From Sulfurimonas sp. HSL3-1 (GTDB lineage Bacteria; Campylobacterota; Campylobacteria; Campylobacterales; Sulfurimonadaceae), in contig NZ_CP147920.1 of the NCBI RefSeq assembly GCF_039645995.1, positions 1 through 64,000 of the forward strand: DNA of 64,000 bases, given 5' to 3'. Below are positions 37,691 to 45,498 of this stretch, piece by piece. The position numbers and the translations under genes were made by a program. The notes below the pieces were generated by a model that was not told where the DNA came from, searched no databases, and saw only the letters and a list, made by a program, of their open reading frames with translations. The first letter of the stretch is position 1; each line of letters begins with the position of its first letter.

Positions 37691-39061
37691 ATGGTCGATC
37701 ATATGACGCGGAGGAGAAACGACCTGCTGGGCTGGCCGCTGGTAGCGGCTCTGTTTAAAAACAGGCGCGTACTTTTCATCGTGCGGACGGCGGCTGCGCT
37801 GCTTTTCGTCTCCGCGATAGGGTTCGGCCTGCGCTATCCGGCCGTGGCGGAGAACCCCTATACCACGGCCGTTTTCTGGTCGCTGTTCTGGCCCTTTTTC
37901 ATGATCGTCAGCATCGTGCTGATCGGGCCGGGATTCTGCGGGGTCTGCCCCCACGGGGTGATCGGCCGTTTCTTTTCGAAAATCGGTGCGCAAAAGGAGG
38001 CGCCGGCGTGGCTGAAGCATCGCGGCATCGGGCTGGGCATCCTGATCGCGGCCTACTGGGTGCCGGTCTACCTTTTTCCGGGCGCGCTTAAGACCCCATG
38101 GGTCGCCGCGGCACTCTTTGCCGGGCTGACGCTGCTGGCACTCTTCGTCTTCTCCCGTTACAAGGATATGGCCTACTGCACCTACCTCTGCCCGATCGGC
38201 AGCGTGACCAAAAGCTACGGGAAACTGGGGGCGGTCCGTTTGCAGACCTACCGCGACGCCTGCGACTCGTGCACGACCTTTGACTGCGCGAAAGCCTGTG
38301 AGACAGGGTTGCAGCCCTACCTCTTCGAGAAGAAAAACTCCATGCGCGACTGTACGCTCTGCATGGATTGCGCGCAGGCTTGCGAGGCGGTATCACTGCA
38401 GCTGGTGAAACCTTCCAAAGGGATGTTCGGCGAGGTCAACGACCGCCACACCATCCACACCTATGTTTATATCCTGCTGCTGGCGATCATTACCATCACC
38501 ATGCATTTCCACCACGGGCTCGGGCATTCGCCGGTAAAGACGCAGACACCGTGGTACGCGGCGGGGCAGTGGCTCGCATCGTTCCTGCCCGCGGGCGTGG
38601 ACTGGGTCGGTTTTGCGGCACTCGTCATGGCGCTGGGCGTCACCGGCGCGCTCGTGCTCGGCGGCTATGCCGTCGCCGCGGCGCTGGCGAACAAGCCCTT
38701 TAAGAGCTTCCTGCACCGCAACAGCTACGCCCTGGCCCCGATGATGATCATCGGGTCGCTCTCGCACGTGGGGTCGTTCTTCTTCCTGGAGTACGCCTCC
38801 GACCTCGCCAACGCCTGGTACTGGTTGACCGGTAGTACGGAGACGATGAAGCCGCTGGCCTCCATGCGCGACGGCTGGGTCCACCTCTTCTCGCTTTTCG
38901 GCTATGTCGGGGCCCTCTGGAGCGCCGTCATCCTCTACAGCCGCCTGGGCATGTACGAGTTTTCCACGGCCAAACGTCTGGCGGCCTTTGCCGCTTCGGG
39001 GGCGACGATCTGGTTCTATATCGGGCTGCTGGTGCTCTCAGTGGTAGTCAGGAGTCACTGA
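37691..39061 (+). CDS. Membrane polyferredoxin (NapH/NosR/YccM-like)
   Basis: The 456-residue protein has several membrane helices and two cytosolic-type iron-sulfur regions. The transmembrane cysteine pairs GFCGVCPHG and YCTYLCPIGS are typical of NapH, NosR and CcoG relatives. The second ferredoxin motif CTLCMDCAQAC is canonical, but the first is atypical (CDSCTTFDCAKAC). A histidine-rich helix follows (MHFHHGLGH), and more helices fill the C-terminal half. AAGGAGGAG precedes the ATG, 12 bases after the TonB receptor. This partnership suggests an inner-membrane electron carrier used to reduce an imported ligand such as ferric chelate, which is inference. Confidence 0.82.
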   Translation: MVDHMTRRRNDLLGWPLVAALFKNRRVLFIVRTAAALLFVSAIGFGLRYPAVAENPYTTAVFWSLFWPFFMIVSIVLIGPGFCGVCPHGVIGRFFSKIGAQKEAPAWLKHRGIGLGILIAAYWVPVYLFPGALKTPWVAAALFAGLTLLALFVFSRYKDMAYCTYLCPIGSVTKSYGKLGAVRLQTYRDACDSCTTFDCAKACETGLQPYLFEKKNSMRDCTLCMDCAQACEAVSLQLVKPSKGMFGEVNDRHTIHTYVYILLLAIITITMHFHHGLGHSPVKTQTPWYAAGQWLASFLPAGVDWVGFAALVMALGVTGALVLGGYAVAAALANKPFKSFLHRNSYALAPMMIIGSLSHVGSFFFLEYASDLANAWYWLTGSTETMKPLASMRDGWVHLFSLFGYVGALWSAVILYSRLGMYEFSTAKRLAAFAASGATIWFYIGLLVLSVVVRSH

Positions 39062-39076
39062 CCGGGGCTGAAAACC

Positions 39077-39769
39077 TTATGAACGCGTCTCGTCCGCGTT
39101 GAGCTCCGCTTTCAGGGCGGAGACGAAGACCTTGTAGGTGTTCCGGTCGAAGAGGTAGGGCTTGGCGGCAAAGAGGGTCTCGAAGAGGATCTTCCACAGC
39201 GTCGAGAAGTTGTCGTCCGTCCGGGCGTTGCAGAGGCTTTGCTGCATCTGCCGCTCGAGGACGGCGAGTCCTCTGGCGTGTTCGGCGTAGGCTTTGAGGA
39301 TGTCGGGGGCGACCCCGACGCTCTCGAAGGCGGCGACCAGGTTGACGATGGCCGCGTCTTTATGGGTGAAGTCCGCCTCCCCCGTCGGCAGGAGGATGCC
39401 CGTCTCCATCAGCCGCCGAACGACGGCGGCGTCCAGCTCGAACGCCTCGACAAACTCCGCCTCCGTATAGTGTTCCGCGTCGGCGGGGACACGGCTGAGG
39501 GTATTCATCAGCGGTTCGATCATCGACAACGAGCTCGAAAGCGACCGGTTCGGGTTGCCCAGCGCCGCCTTGATCTGCTCGATGCTGCTTCCCACCTCCT
39601 CTTTCATATACCGGATGTAGCGCAGCCGCTCCACATGTTCGTCGTTATAGCGGTGGACGTTGGGTTTGAGCTTTCGCGCCTCGGGCAGCAGCCCCTCTTT
39701 GATGTAGTAGAGGATGGTCGATTTGGGCACTCCGGTCTTGGCGACGACTTCCGAGATCTTATACTCCAC
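39077..39769 (-). CDS. MerR-family transcriptional regulator
   Basis: The N-terminal helix-turn-helix begins YKISEVVAKTGVPKSTILYYIKEG and is followed by the wing segment RYNDEHVERLRYI and the dimer coiled coil. At 230 residues it is longer than metal sensors such as MerR, with a C-terminal effector region lacking an obvious metal-cysteine pair. Translation starts at GTG (39769), with AAGGA five bases upstream. It is divergent from the YeeE/YedE genes, and a 17-base imperfect palindrome sits between them. Control of that sulfur-import gene pair is likely but inferred. Confidence 0.88.
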   Translation of the reverse strand: MEYKISEVVAKTGVPKSTILYYIKEGLLPEARKLKPNVHRYNDEHVERLRYIRYMKEEVGSSIEQIKAALGNPNRSLSSSLSMIEPLMNTLSRVPADAEHYTEAEFVEAFELDAAVVRRLMETGILLPTGEADFTHKDAAIVNLVAAFESVGVAPDILKAYAEHARGLAVLERQMQQSLCNARTDDNFSTLWKILFETLFAAKPYLFDRNTYKVFVSALKAELNADETRS

Positions 39770-39797
39770 CGTGTTCCTTGTTCAAGAAAGTTTAAGC

Positions 39798-39836
39798 ATT
39801 ATAGCATAGAATTCAAAACGTAAAGTATAACTTGAC
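39798..39836. promoter_or_regulatory. MerR-type operator and divergent promoter region
   Basis: On the minus strand TATAAT (39798-39803) is a -10 for the merR-type gene, 29 bases from its start. A 17-base palindrome, GTAAAGTATAACTTGAC (39820-39836, one mismatch pair), covers its -35 position and the start region for the plus-strand sulfur-transport genes. It is a candidate binding site for the MerR regulator. Confidence 0.55.
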
Positions 39837-39860
39837 GATTTACAAAACAAGGGGGTCATT

Positions 39861-40373
39861 ATGCCTCGTACAATACCTTGGTGGGCCGGCGGCATCCTGA
39901 TGAGCCTGCTCTTCTTTTTCACCTTTTCCGAATGGGGAGCGGGGCGGCCGATCGGCGCCTCGACGGGCATGGCCTATCTCTCCGAGGTGCTGTTCGGCCT
40001 TGATGCCGACAGGCATGAATACACGGCCCTGATCGAGACGTCGGGCGCCTGGGAGGGGGTGATGCTGATCGGCGTCTTTTTCGGCGGCCTCTTCATGTCG
40101 CTCTTCGTGACGAAGACCTTTCACATCAGCACCATCCCGACGCTGTGGAAAGCGCGCAAAAACAGCTCGGTCCCTTCACGGATGGCCTGGAGTTTTATTG
40201 CCGGTTTCCTCCTCGTCTACGGGGCGCGGCTCGCCGGCGGCTGCAACGCGGGGCATATCCTCTCGGGGGGGAGCCAGACCGCCGTCAGCGGGATGATCTT
40301 TACCGTCGTCGCCCTGGGCACCGGGATGATCACCGGCCGCTTCTTCTATAAACGGAAAAAGAGCTGCGCATGA
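39861..40373 (+). CDS. YeeE/YedE-family sulfur transporter, first half
   Basis: YeeE/YedE (PmpA-like) membrane proteins import thiosulfate or related sulfur compounds. The 170-residue protein has about four membrane helices and the conserved GARLAGGCNAGHILSGGSQ with the transport cysteine. It corresponds to one half of the larger fused proteins. GGGGGT precedes the ATG. Its stop overlaps the second-half gene by four bases (ATGA). Together the two would form the complete channel. Confidence 0.88.
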   Translation: MPRTIPWWAGGILMSLLFFFTFSEWGAGRPIGASTGMAYLSEVLFGLDADRHEYTALIETSGAWEGVMLIGVFFGGLFMSLFVTKTFHISTIPTLWKARKNSSVPSRMAWSFIAGFLLVYGARLAGGCNAGHILSGGSQTAVSGMIFTVVALGTGMITGRFFYKRKKSCA

Positions 40374-40969
40374 CGGAGCGCATCACCCATATGTTCGACG
40401 TTGTCGCGGCGCAGGGGCACGGTTCCGTCTGGACGGTGCTCTTCATCGGCTTCTGTTTCGGGGCGGTTATCCTCTGGTCCCGGCTCGACAAGTTCGAGAA
40501 AATGGCGGGCTTTATGATCTTCGAGGACACCCTGGCACCCCGCATGGCAATGATGACAGTAGCCCTTTCGGGTGTAGGCTTTTATGCGCTCGTACAGGGC
40601 GGCGTTGCGGAGTACCAGGTGAAACCGACCCTGCTGGGCGGGCTGCTGGTCGGCGCGGTGCTGTTCGGCATGGGGCTCGTGATCCTCGGTAAATGCCCCT
40701 CGGCCTTTTTCGTCTCCGTCTCCGAAGGGCGCGTCGATGCGCTGGTGGGTGTGATCGGCGGCATGGTCGGCGGCGCGGTGTTCACCCTCACCTTCCCCCG
40801 GATCAAGCAGCTCATGGGGCCGGACCTGGGAGCCATCCGGCTCAGCGACGTGCTGGGCGGCTATGAACTGACCATAGTACTGCTGCTGAGCCTGACGCTT
40901 TTCGTCGTCGCCCTGCTGATCCCGACCGTCGACTACCACGATCCGGCCGATGAGAACCCAAAGCGTTAA
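40370..40969 (+). CDS. YeeE/YedE-family sulfur transporter, second half
   Basis: The 199-residue partner of the preceding gene, with six or so membrane helices. It carries the second conserved cysteine motif, VILGKCPSAFF, where many relatives have CPGT, then GRVDALVGVIGGMVGGAVF. It is translationally coupled by an ATGA overlap to the first-half gene. A strong terminator overlaps its stop codon, so it ends the transcript that begins at the MerR-type promoter region. Confidence 0.87.
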   Translation: MTERITHMFDVVAAQGHGSVWTVLFIGFCFGAVILWSRLDKFEKMAGFMIFEDTLAPRMAMMTVALSGVGFYALVQGGVAEYQVKPTLLGGLLVGAVLFGMGLVILGKCPSAFFVSVSEGRVDALVGVIGGMVGGAVFTLTFPRIKQLMGPDLGAIRLSDVLGGYELTIVLLLSLTLFVVALLIPTVDYHDPADENPKR

Positions 40970-40988
40970 GTGCGACTTAACGCTTTTT
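40961..40988 (+). terminator. Intrinsic terminator after the YeeE/YedE pair
   Basis: AAGCGTTAAGT-GCG-ACTTAACGCTT forms a perfect 11-bp stem with a 3-base loop, followed by T residues (TTTC). It covers the last codons and stop of the upstream gene. It is the clearest intrinsic terminator in the window. Confidence 0.8.
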
Positions 40989-41017
40989 CAACTAGAATTG
41001 TCGCAAAGGAGAAGAAG

Positions 41018-41548
41018 ATGGCATACATAGCACTACCCGAATTCGAGGAGATGTCCCCGGCAATCCAGGAGAAGGCGCGCCCCATCCTGGAGAAGACAGG
41101 CAGCCTCGGCGAGATTTTCAAACTGCTGGCACTGGACGAGAAGGTCTATTTCGCCACCGACATGATGGTGCAGAACTTCCTGCTGGAGCCGACGGAGCTC
41201 TCCTATGACGTCAAAGAGGCGATCGCCCTGCTCATCTCCAAGGAGAACAGCTGCAAGATGTGCGTCGACGTGCACAAAAACATCGCGAAGATGCTGGGAC
41301 TGAGCGAGGACCGCATCACCCAGATCCTCGAGGGGATCGATAGCATCAGCACCGATGAGAAAGAGAAGGCGCTGCTGCGCTTCTGCGTCCGCGCGTCGAA
41401 GAAAGACAACTACAAGATGCAGCAGGAGGATATCGACGCCCTCAAGACGCTGGGCTACAGCGACGTGCAGATCATCGAAGCCGTCGCGATCACCGGGTAT
41501 TTCAACTACATCAATACCCTCTCCAACGTTTTCGGTCTGGGGCAGTGA
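41018..41548 (+). CDS. AhpD-like carboxymuconolactone decarboxylase family protein
   Basis: The 176-residue protein has the AhpD-type redox motif SCKMCVDVHKNI (Cys79, Cys82, His86), which in AhpD reduces partner proteins as a disulfide relay. The rest is an all-helical fold. AAAGGAG precedes the ATG at 41018; an earlier possible start lies inside the terminator stem and is discounted. Its stop overlaps the start of the DsrE-like gene. The context suggests a redox or sulfur relay role; decarboxylase activity is not implied. Confidence 0.87.
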   Translation: MAYIALPEFEEMSPAIQEKARPILEKTGSLGEIFKLLALDEKVYFATDMMVQNFLLEPTELSYDVKEAIALLISKENSCKMCVDVHKNIAKMLGLSEDRITQILEGIDSISTDEKEKALLRFCVRASKKDNYKMQQEDIDALKTLGYSDVQIIEAVAITGYFNYINTLSNVFGLGQ

Positions 41549-41991
41549 AACGGTTCCCGGCCCTTCTGGCGCTTCTGGCCGTCCTGGCATCGGCCCAGGA
41601 GTACAAGGCCGTTTTCGACTGTAGCTCTTCGAACCCGCGCTATATCCTTTCGCGATTCAACCTCATTGAGAAGACCAAACAGATGATCGAGGCGCAGGGC
41701 GATACGGTCCGTTTCGCCGTGACGATGCACGGCGGCTGCGCGAAGGTGGCGTCCGAGAGCGCCGATTACCTCGTCCCCGAGGAGGAGGTGCTCTATATCA
41801 CGAAAGCGCAGGAGAGTCTTGAACGCCTCTCCAAAGCCAAAGAGGTGGAGCTGGTCGTCTGCGCCATCGCTTTGGAGGGCAACGGGATCGACCGCGAAGA
41901 CGTGCTGCCCTACCTGCGCATTTCGAAAAACAGCTACATCGACACCATCGCTTACCAGAACCAAGGCTACGCCCTGATGCCGCTGAAGTAG
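41545..41991 (+). CDS. Periplasmic DsrE-family protein
   Basis: DsrE-like proteins carry sulfur as persulfide or bind sulfur compounds. The 148-residue protein begins with GTG (41545), overlapping the upstream stop, and has a signal peptide (about 1-17, ending ASAQ). The mature part has FDCSSSNP, TMHGGCAKV and VVCAIALEGNG, giving three cysteines, as expected for the DsrE fold. Periplasmic placement and adjacency to an AhpD-like protein and the YeeE/YedE pair suggest periplasmic sulfur trafficking, which is inference. Confidence 0.82.
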   Translation: MKRFPALLALLAVLASAQEYKAVFDCSSSNPRYILSRFNLIEKTKQMIEAQGDTVRFAVTMHGGCAKVASESADYLVPEEEVLYITKAQESLERLSKAKEVELVVCAIALEGNGIDREDVLPYLRISKNSYIDTIAYQNQGYALMPLK

Positions 41992-42050
41992 CGGCGGTGT
42001 TTATTAAGCGTTCGCACAATCCATTTAAGATTTGATGTGTAAAAGCGACC

Positions 42051-42110
42051 CCGTGAGAGAGGACGGGCGCGTCTCCCGGCATCGGCAGGCGAAGGTCTGC
42101 CGCGCCGGCC
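42051..42110 (+). ncRNA. Structured GC-rich 5' leader of the DUF1566 gene
   Basis: The 135-base gap before 42127 holds a GC-rich stretch with an enclosing stem GGCGCG (42066-42071) / CGCGCC (42101-42106), an inner hairpin GGCAG/CTGCC, and an alternative upstream hairpin CCCGT/ACGGG that competes with the enclosing stem. This could be a regulatory RNA or simply a terminator-like structure. No known riboswitch consensus is matched by eye. Confidence 0.35.
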
Positions 42111-42126
42111 AAGAAAAGGAGGGTAA

Positions 42127-42537
42127 ATGATTCGAGTGCTTTTTCTGTTGCTCGCGGTTTCGGCGCTGGCCTGGGCGGGCTGGAAGCGCAGCGGTGACAC
42201 GGTCATCGATACGACGGCAAAACTGCAGTGGCAGGATAATGCCATGGCGGCCAAGAAAGATACGGTCTGGAAAGATGCGCGCAGCTACTGCGCGAACCTG
42301 GAGCTTGAGGGGTTCCGTGATTGGCGGTTGCCGACGCGGGCGGAACTCGAAACGCTCCGCAAAGCTACTGCCGCCAAGAAGGTGGGGTTGAAAAACACGG
42401 TCTCCAACGCCTACTGGACATCGGAGATCTACCGCAAAATGCCCGTGAATGCCTGGGCTGTCTACTGGGGGAACGGCCACATGTTCGATACGGACCGCTG
42501 CGACGAAGCGCATGTGCGCTGCGTCCGCAAGCGCTGA
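42127..42537 (+). CDS. DUF1566 (Lcl) domain exported protein
   Basis: The 136-residue product has a signal peptide (about 1-17, ending AWAG) and one DUF1566 domain, a C-type-lectin-like or sulfatase-modifying-like fold. Typical features are TAKLQWQDN, GFRDWRLPTRAELETL and CVRKR at the end. Family members are exported and often ligand-binding; no enzyme activity is established. AAAGGAGGG precedes the ATG. It is convergent with the EF-hand gene, seven bases apart. Confidence 0.82.
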   Translation: MIRVLFLLLAVSALAWAGWKRSGDTVIDTTAKLQWQDNAMAAKKDTVWKDARSYCANLELEGFRDWRLPTRAELETLRKATAAKKVGLKNTVSNAYWTSEIYRKMPVNAWAVYWGNGHMFDTDRCDEAHVRCVRKR

Positions 42538-42543
42538 CGTGTC

Positions 42544-43203
42544 TTAGCGGTTCGGGCCGCCCATTCCGCCACCGCTGCATTTCATCCCTTTGCCCATTCC
42601 CTGGCCACCGGGGCGCTGCTGCATCTGGTTCATCTGGTGGTTTTTGAATTCGGTGGGATCGATTGTACCGTCCCCGTTGGTATCGACGTCGCCGAAGGCG
42701 GGTGCATTGGCGGCGTTACGCATCATCTTGCCGCTTTCGGCCTGCTTGGCCATCCGCGCCTGCTGGGCGTTCTCGAACTCGGTCTGGGTGATCGCACCGT
42801 CGCCGTTTGCGTCAAAGTCGTTGAAGGAGGACATCATTCTGCCCTGCATTCCGCTTTGCATACCGCCCGACATTTTGTTCTGGGCTTTGCCCATGCCCTG
42901 ACCCATACCGGCGGGACGCTGCTGCATCCGGTTCATCTGATGGTTTCTGAATTCGGCGGGATCGATCATGCCGTCCCCGTTGGCATCGATGTCGCCGAAG
43001 GCGGGTGCATTGGCGGCGTTACGCATCATCTTGCCGCTTTCGGCCTGCTTGGCCATCCGCGCCTGCTGGGTGTTTTCGAACTCGGTCTGGCTGATCATGC
43101 CGTCGCCGTTCGCGTCAAAATCGTTGAATGAGGACATCATTCCCTGTGCGGCGAACAGGGTTCCTCCGAGCAGCAGTGCCGCCGCGAGACTCATACGTTT
43201 CAT
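42544..43203 (-). CDS. Exported EF-hand protein with internal duplication
   Basis: The 219-residue protein has a signal peptide (about 1-19) and four EF-hand calcium-binding loops, at residues 30-41, 73-84, 131-142 and 174-185. Each begins DANGDG or DTNGDG. The pairs are two nearly identical copies of a 101-residue unit joined by a Met/Gly/Gln-rich linker (MGQGMGKAQ). The C-terminal tail is Gly/Met-rich. It probably buffers or senses Ca2+ (or another metal) in the periplasm. GGAGA precedes the ATG. Confidence 0.85.
   Translation of the reverse strand: MKRMSLAAALLLGGTLFAAQGMMSSFNDFDANGDGMISQTEFENTQQARMAKQAESGKMMRNAANAPAFGDIDANGDGMIDPAEFRNHQMNRMQQRPAGMGQGMGKAQNKMSGGMQSGMQGRMMSSFNDFDANGDGAITQTEFENAQQARMAKQAESGKMMRNAANAPAFGDVDTNGDGTIDPTEFKNHQMNQMQQRPGGQGMGKGMKCSGGGMGGPNR
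42622..42838. repeat. Direct repeat copy 1 (303-bp period) in EF-hand gene
   Basis: Nearly identical DNA recurs exactly 303 bases away (42925-43141), corresponding to 101 codons. Most differences are synonymous or conservative. It marks a recent tandem duplication within the gene. Confidence 0.85.
42925..43141. repeat. Direct repeat copy 2 (303-bp period) in EF-hand gene
   Basis: The partner of 42622-42838 at an offset of 303 bases. It encodes EF-hands 1 and 2 of the protein. Confidence 0.85.
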
Positions 43204-43268
43204 CTAATTCTCCTTTGGGTGCGTTCTAGTAATAATGATACTCCAATGTGAGTAAACCGTGAGTCACT

Positions 43269-43976
43269 TCACAGCGGCACGTCGAAAAGGAGGACCTTCG
43301 CGTCGTGCACGGCAACGAGATCATGGACATTGTCATCCATTATCTGCAGTTCGTCCCGGGCACCGAGGCGCAGTTCCTCCACGGTGACCTCCCCCTCGAT
43401 GACAAAGAGCAGCCGGGCGTGACCCGGTGCGACCGTCGGCAGCGCCAGGGTCCGGCCCGCATCGATGTCGCTGACATGAATGGCGGCGTCCTGCTTAATG
43501 CGGATCGAATTCTCCCGGCCGTCACCGCTGACGAGGAGGGTCCAGCGGTTGGGGTGATAAAAGGCGTTGAAATCGCGCTGTTCGTACCGGGGGCTGCCGC
43601 CCTCCTCGTCGGGGTATATCCAGATCTGGAAGAGGGCGGTCTTTTCCGTTTCGGAGGCGAATTCGGAGTGGGCGATGCCCGCGCCCGCGCTCATGTACTG
43701 GATCTCCCCGGCGCGGATGACGCCCGCGTTCCCTACGGAGTCGCGGTGCTTCAGCGCGCCTTGCGTGACGATGGAGACGATCTCCATATTGCGGTGAGGG
43801 TGGGTGCCGAACCCCTGCCCGGCTTCAATGACGTCGTCGTTGATCACCCGCAGGGCCCCGAAACCCATCCGTGTGGGGTTGTAGTAGTCGGCAAACGAAA
43901 AACTAAAGCGGCTGTGAAGCCATCCGTGTTCGGCGACGCCCCTATCAGAGGCGCGGTGGACAAACATTCTTGACAT
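43269..43976 (-). CDS. Pirin family protein (possible Tat-exported form)
   Basis: Pirins are bicupin iron proteins; some bacterial ones oxidise quercetin, others are redox sensors. The 235-residue product from ATG 43976 matches the pirin N-terminus (HGWLHSRFSFSFADYY), with iron ligands in GTHPHRNMEIVSIV and the later GAGIAHSEF. GGAGACC precedes it. The same frame continues upstream to another ATG at 44057 with its own GGAG site. That longer form would begin KRRTFLQMLFLPLPALFAE, a plausible twin-arginine signal. Either or both starts may be used. It is downstream of a marR-type gene. Confidence 0.85.
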   Translation of the reverse strand: MSRMFVHRASDRGVAEHGWLHSRFSFSFADYYNPTRMGFGALRVINDDVIEAGQGFGTHPHRNMEIVSIVTQGALKHRDSVGNAGVIRAGEIQYMSAGAGIAHSEFASETEKTALFQIWIYPDEEGGSPRYEQRDFNAFYHPNRWTLLVSGDGRENSIRIKQDAAIHVSDIDAGRTLALPTVAPGHARLLFVIEGEVTVEELRLGARDELQIMDDNVHDLVAVHDAKVLLFDVPL

Positions 43977-44092
43977 AATGGTCTCCTTTGAATTTATTTC
44001 GGCAAAAAGCGCCGGCAGCGGCAGAAACAGCATCTGAAGAAATGTGCGGCGTTTCATGGCATTCTCCGGTGTTGACGCGTCGGGCAAAGGTC

Positions 44093-44542
44093 CTATTGCG
44101 CTTTTTCCAGCTTGCGCAGCAGGCGCGACAGGGTATGAAGCTCTTCGGTCTCCAGCGCGGCACCGTACCACGCCGCCAGGTTGCGGACGTGCTCCGGGAA
44201 GTGGGCCGCGATCAGGCTCTGCCCCGCTTCGGTGATCTCCACCATGCGGATGCGCCGGTCCGTTTCGCTTGGGTAGACTCGGACCCACCCTTTGCTTTCA
44301 AGGTTCTTGATGACGACGGTGATGTTGCCCGGCGTACTGAGGATCAGTTCGGTGATCTGGCCGACCCGCAGCGTACCGAGATGGTAAAGGGCTTCGAGAA
44401 TGGCGAACTGCGCCATCGTCATCCCCTGGTCGGCGATGGTCGCCGTCTCCTTCGCACGGAGCTTGTTGAAGGCGCGCGACAGTTCGATATGCGTCCGCAG
44501 TACGGCGTCTTCGAGCGTACCGTAGTGTTGTGTGCGTTTCAT
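44093..44542 (-). CDS. MarR-family transcriptional regulator
   Basis: The 149-residue winged helix-turn-helix protein has MAQFAILEALYHLGTLRVGQI and the recognition region TPGNITVVIKNLESKGWV, then the wing segment RVYPSETDRRIRMVEIT. MarR proteins bind palindromes as dimers and release them on binding small phenolic or oxidant signals. It has a strong candidate operator at 44576-44593, covering its own promoter, so autorepression is likely. The pirin gene follows on the same strand and may be co-regulated. Confidence 0.9.
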   Translation of the reverse strand: MKRTQHYGTLEDAVLRTHIELSRAFNKLRAKETATIADQGMTMAQFAILEALYHLGTLRVGQITELILSTPGNITVVIKNLESKGWVRVYPSETDRRIRMVEITEAGQSLIAAHFPEHVRNLAAWYGAALETEELHTLSRLLRKLEKAQ

Positions 44543-44571
44543 GGCGTCTCCTTTACAGAGCGTATAGGAGC

Positions 44572-44593
44572 ATTATATTACTAATTAGTAATA
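44572..44593. promoter_or_regulatory. MarR operator palindrome over marR promoter
   Basis: TATTACTAATTAGTAATA (44576-44593) is an 18-bp perfect palindrome. It touches the minus-strand -10 TATAAT (44572-44577), 30 bases before the marR start. This is the expected architecture for a self-repressing MarR regulator. Confidence 0.7.
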
Positions 44594-44644
44594 ATGTCAA
44601 CGGCGACCGCTGCAATGCAAAGCGTTCCCCCCGGGGAGGAGGGT

Positions 44645-45466
44645 TTACGGCAGGGCTTGCAGGGTTTCGAAGAGGGTGTAGGGGGTGGTTCCGAGCTGTC
44701 CGGCGGCGTCGCGCATGGTGGTCTGCGGTGTGGCGATGACGCCCTGCTCTTCGAGATAGGCGAGCGCCTTTTCCAGGTCGATATGCCCCGCCTCGGCGAG
44801 CGATCCGATGCTTCTGCGTCCCATACCGCTGAGCGGCGCGACGCTCTGCTGCGCCTGCGCGCGCGGCAGCATGGTGTCATAGACCTTCTGCGCGGAGACG
44901 CCGTTTTCAACCGCAATCTGCTCCAGGGTCTGCTGGCCGTTTTTCGCACGGAAACCGGCGTCGCGCAGCCGCTTGAGCGCCGTAGGCGTATCGATACCGT
45001 TCTGGGGCGCGAGGAGGGCGACGGTGGCCTCTTCGGCATGGCCGAACGGCGGGGCGCCTACCTGCCGTTCCCAGTAATCCTTGATCGCCGTATTGAGGTT
45101 GACGATGCTCTGCATCGGCGGCAGGTGGAACATGGTGGCACCGACGAAAAAGAGGTTGAGCAGTACGGCGGCGAGGAACTCTTTTTTCAGCGGGTTCAGA
45201 CGGTGCGCATGGGTCTTGAGGTAACTGACCAGCGGTTTCCAGTTGTAGTAGATGTGCCAGACACCGGCGGTCAGAAAGAGGAACATCGAGGTGATGTGCA
45301 AGTCGGTGTATTGGGTCTTGCTCAGTCCCAGCAGCGTCCAGTCGGTCCAGAACGCGATCTTCCCTTTCGGGGTGAAAAAGAGCATGATGCCCGTGTAGCT
45401 CATCACGAGAAACGAAAGCCCGAGGGTCAGCGAGACCGTTTTTTTGAGCGAGAATTTATCTTCCAT
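44645..45466 (-). CDS. DUF4405-type membrane protein
   Basis: The 273-residue protein has three or four N-terminal membrane helices with histidines (DLHITSMFLFLTAGVWHIYYNW), as in cytochrome-b-like DUF4405 proteins, then a hydrophilic region with two predicted DNA-repair-type helical segments (TALKRLRDAGF, DLEKALAYLEEQGV). The frame is open from 45502, but ATG 45466 is more likely, preceded by GGGACAACC. It lies just downstream of the haem-binding gene and may be its membrane partner. Haem binding is a family-based guess. Confidence 0.72.
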   Translation of the reverse strand: MEDKFSLKKTVSLTLGLSFLVMSYTGIMLFFTPKGKIAFWTDWTLLGLSKTQYTDLHITSMFLFLTAGVWHIYYNWKPLVSYLKTHAHRLNPLKKEFLAAVLLNLFFVGATMFHLPPMQSIVNLNTAIKDYWERQVGAPPFGHAEEATVALLAPQNGIDTPTALKRLRDAGFRAKNGQQTLEQIAVENGVSAQKVYDTMLPRAQAQQSVAPLSGMGRRSIGSLAEAGHIDLEKALAYLEEQGVIATPQTTMRDAAGQLGTTPYTLFETLQALP

Positions 45467-45498
45467 TGGTTGTCCCTTTTGCGCGCTAGGCGCGCGGT

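Noticed and set aside
42001..42126. c-di-GMP, glycine or mini-ykkC riboswitch
   Set aside because: I compared the leader by eye with these consensus patterns. The loops and conserved bases do not match, so only a generic structured leader is reported.
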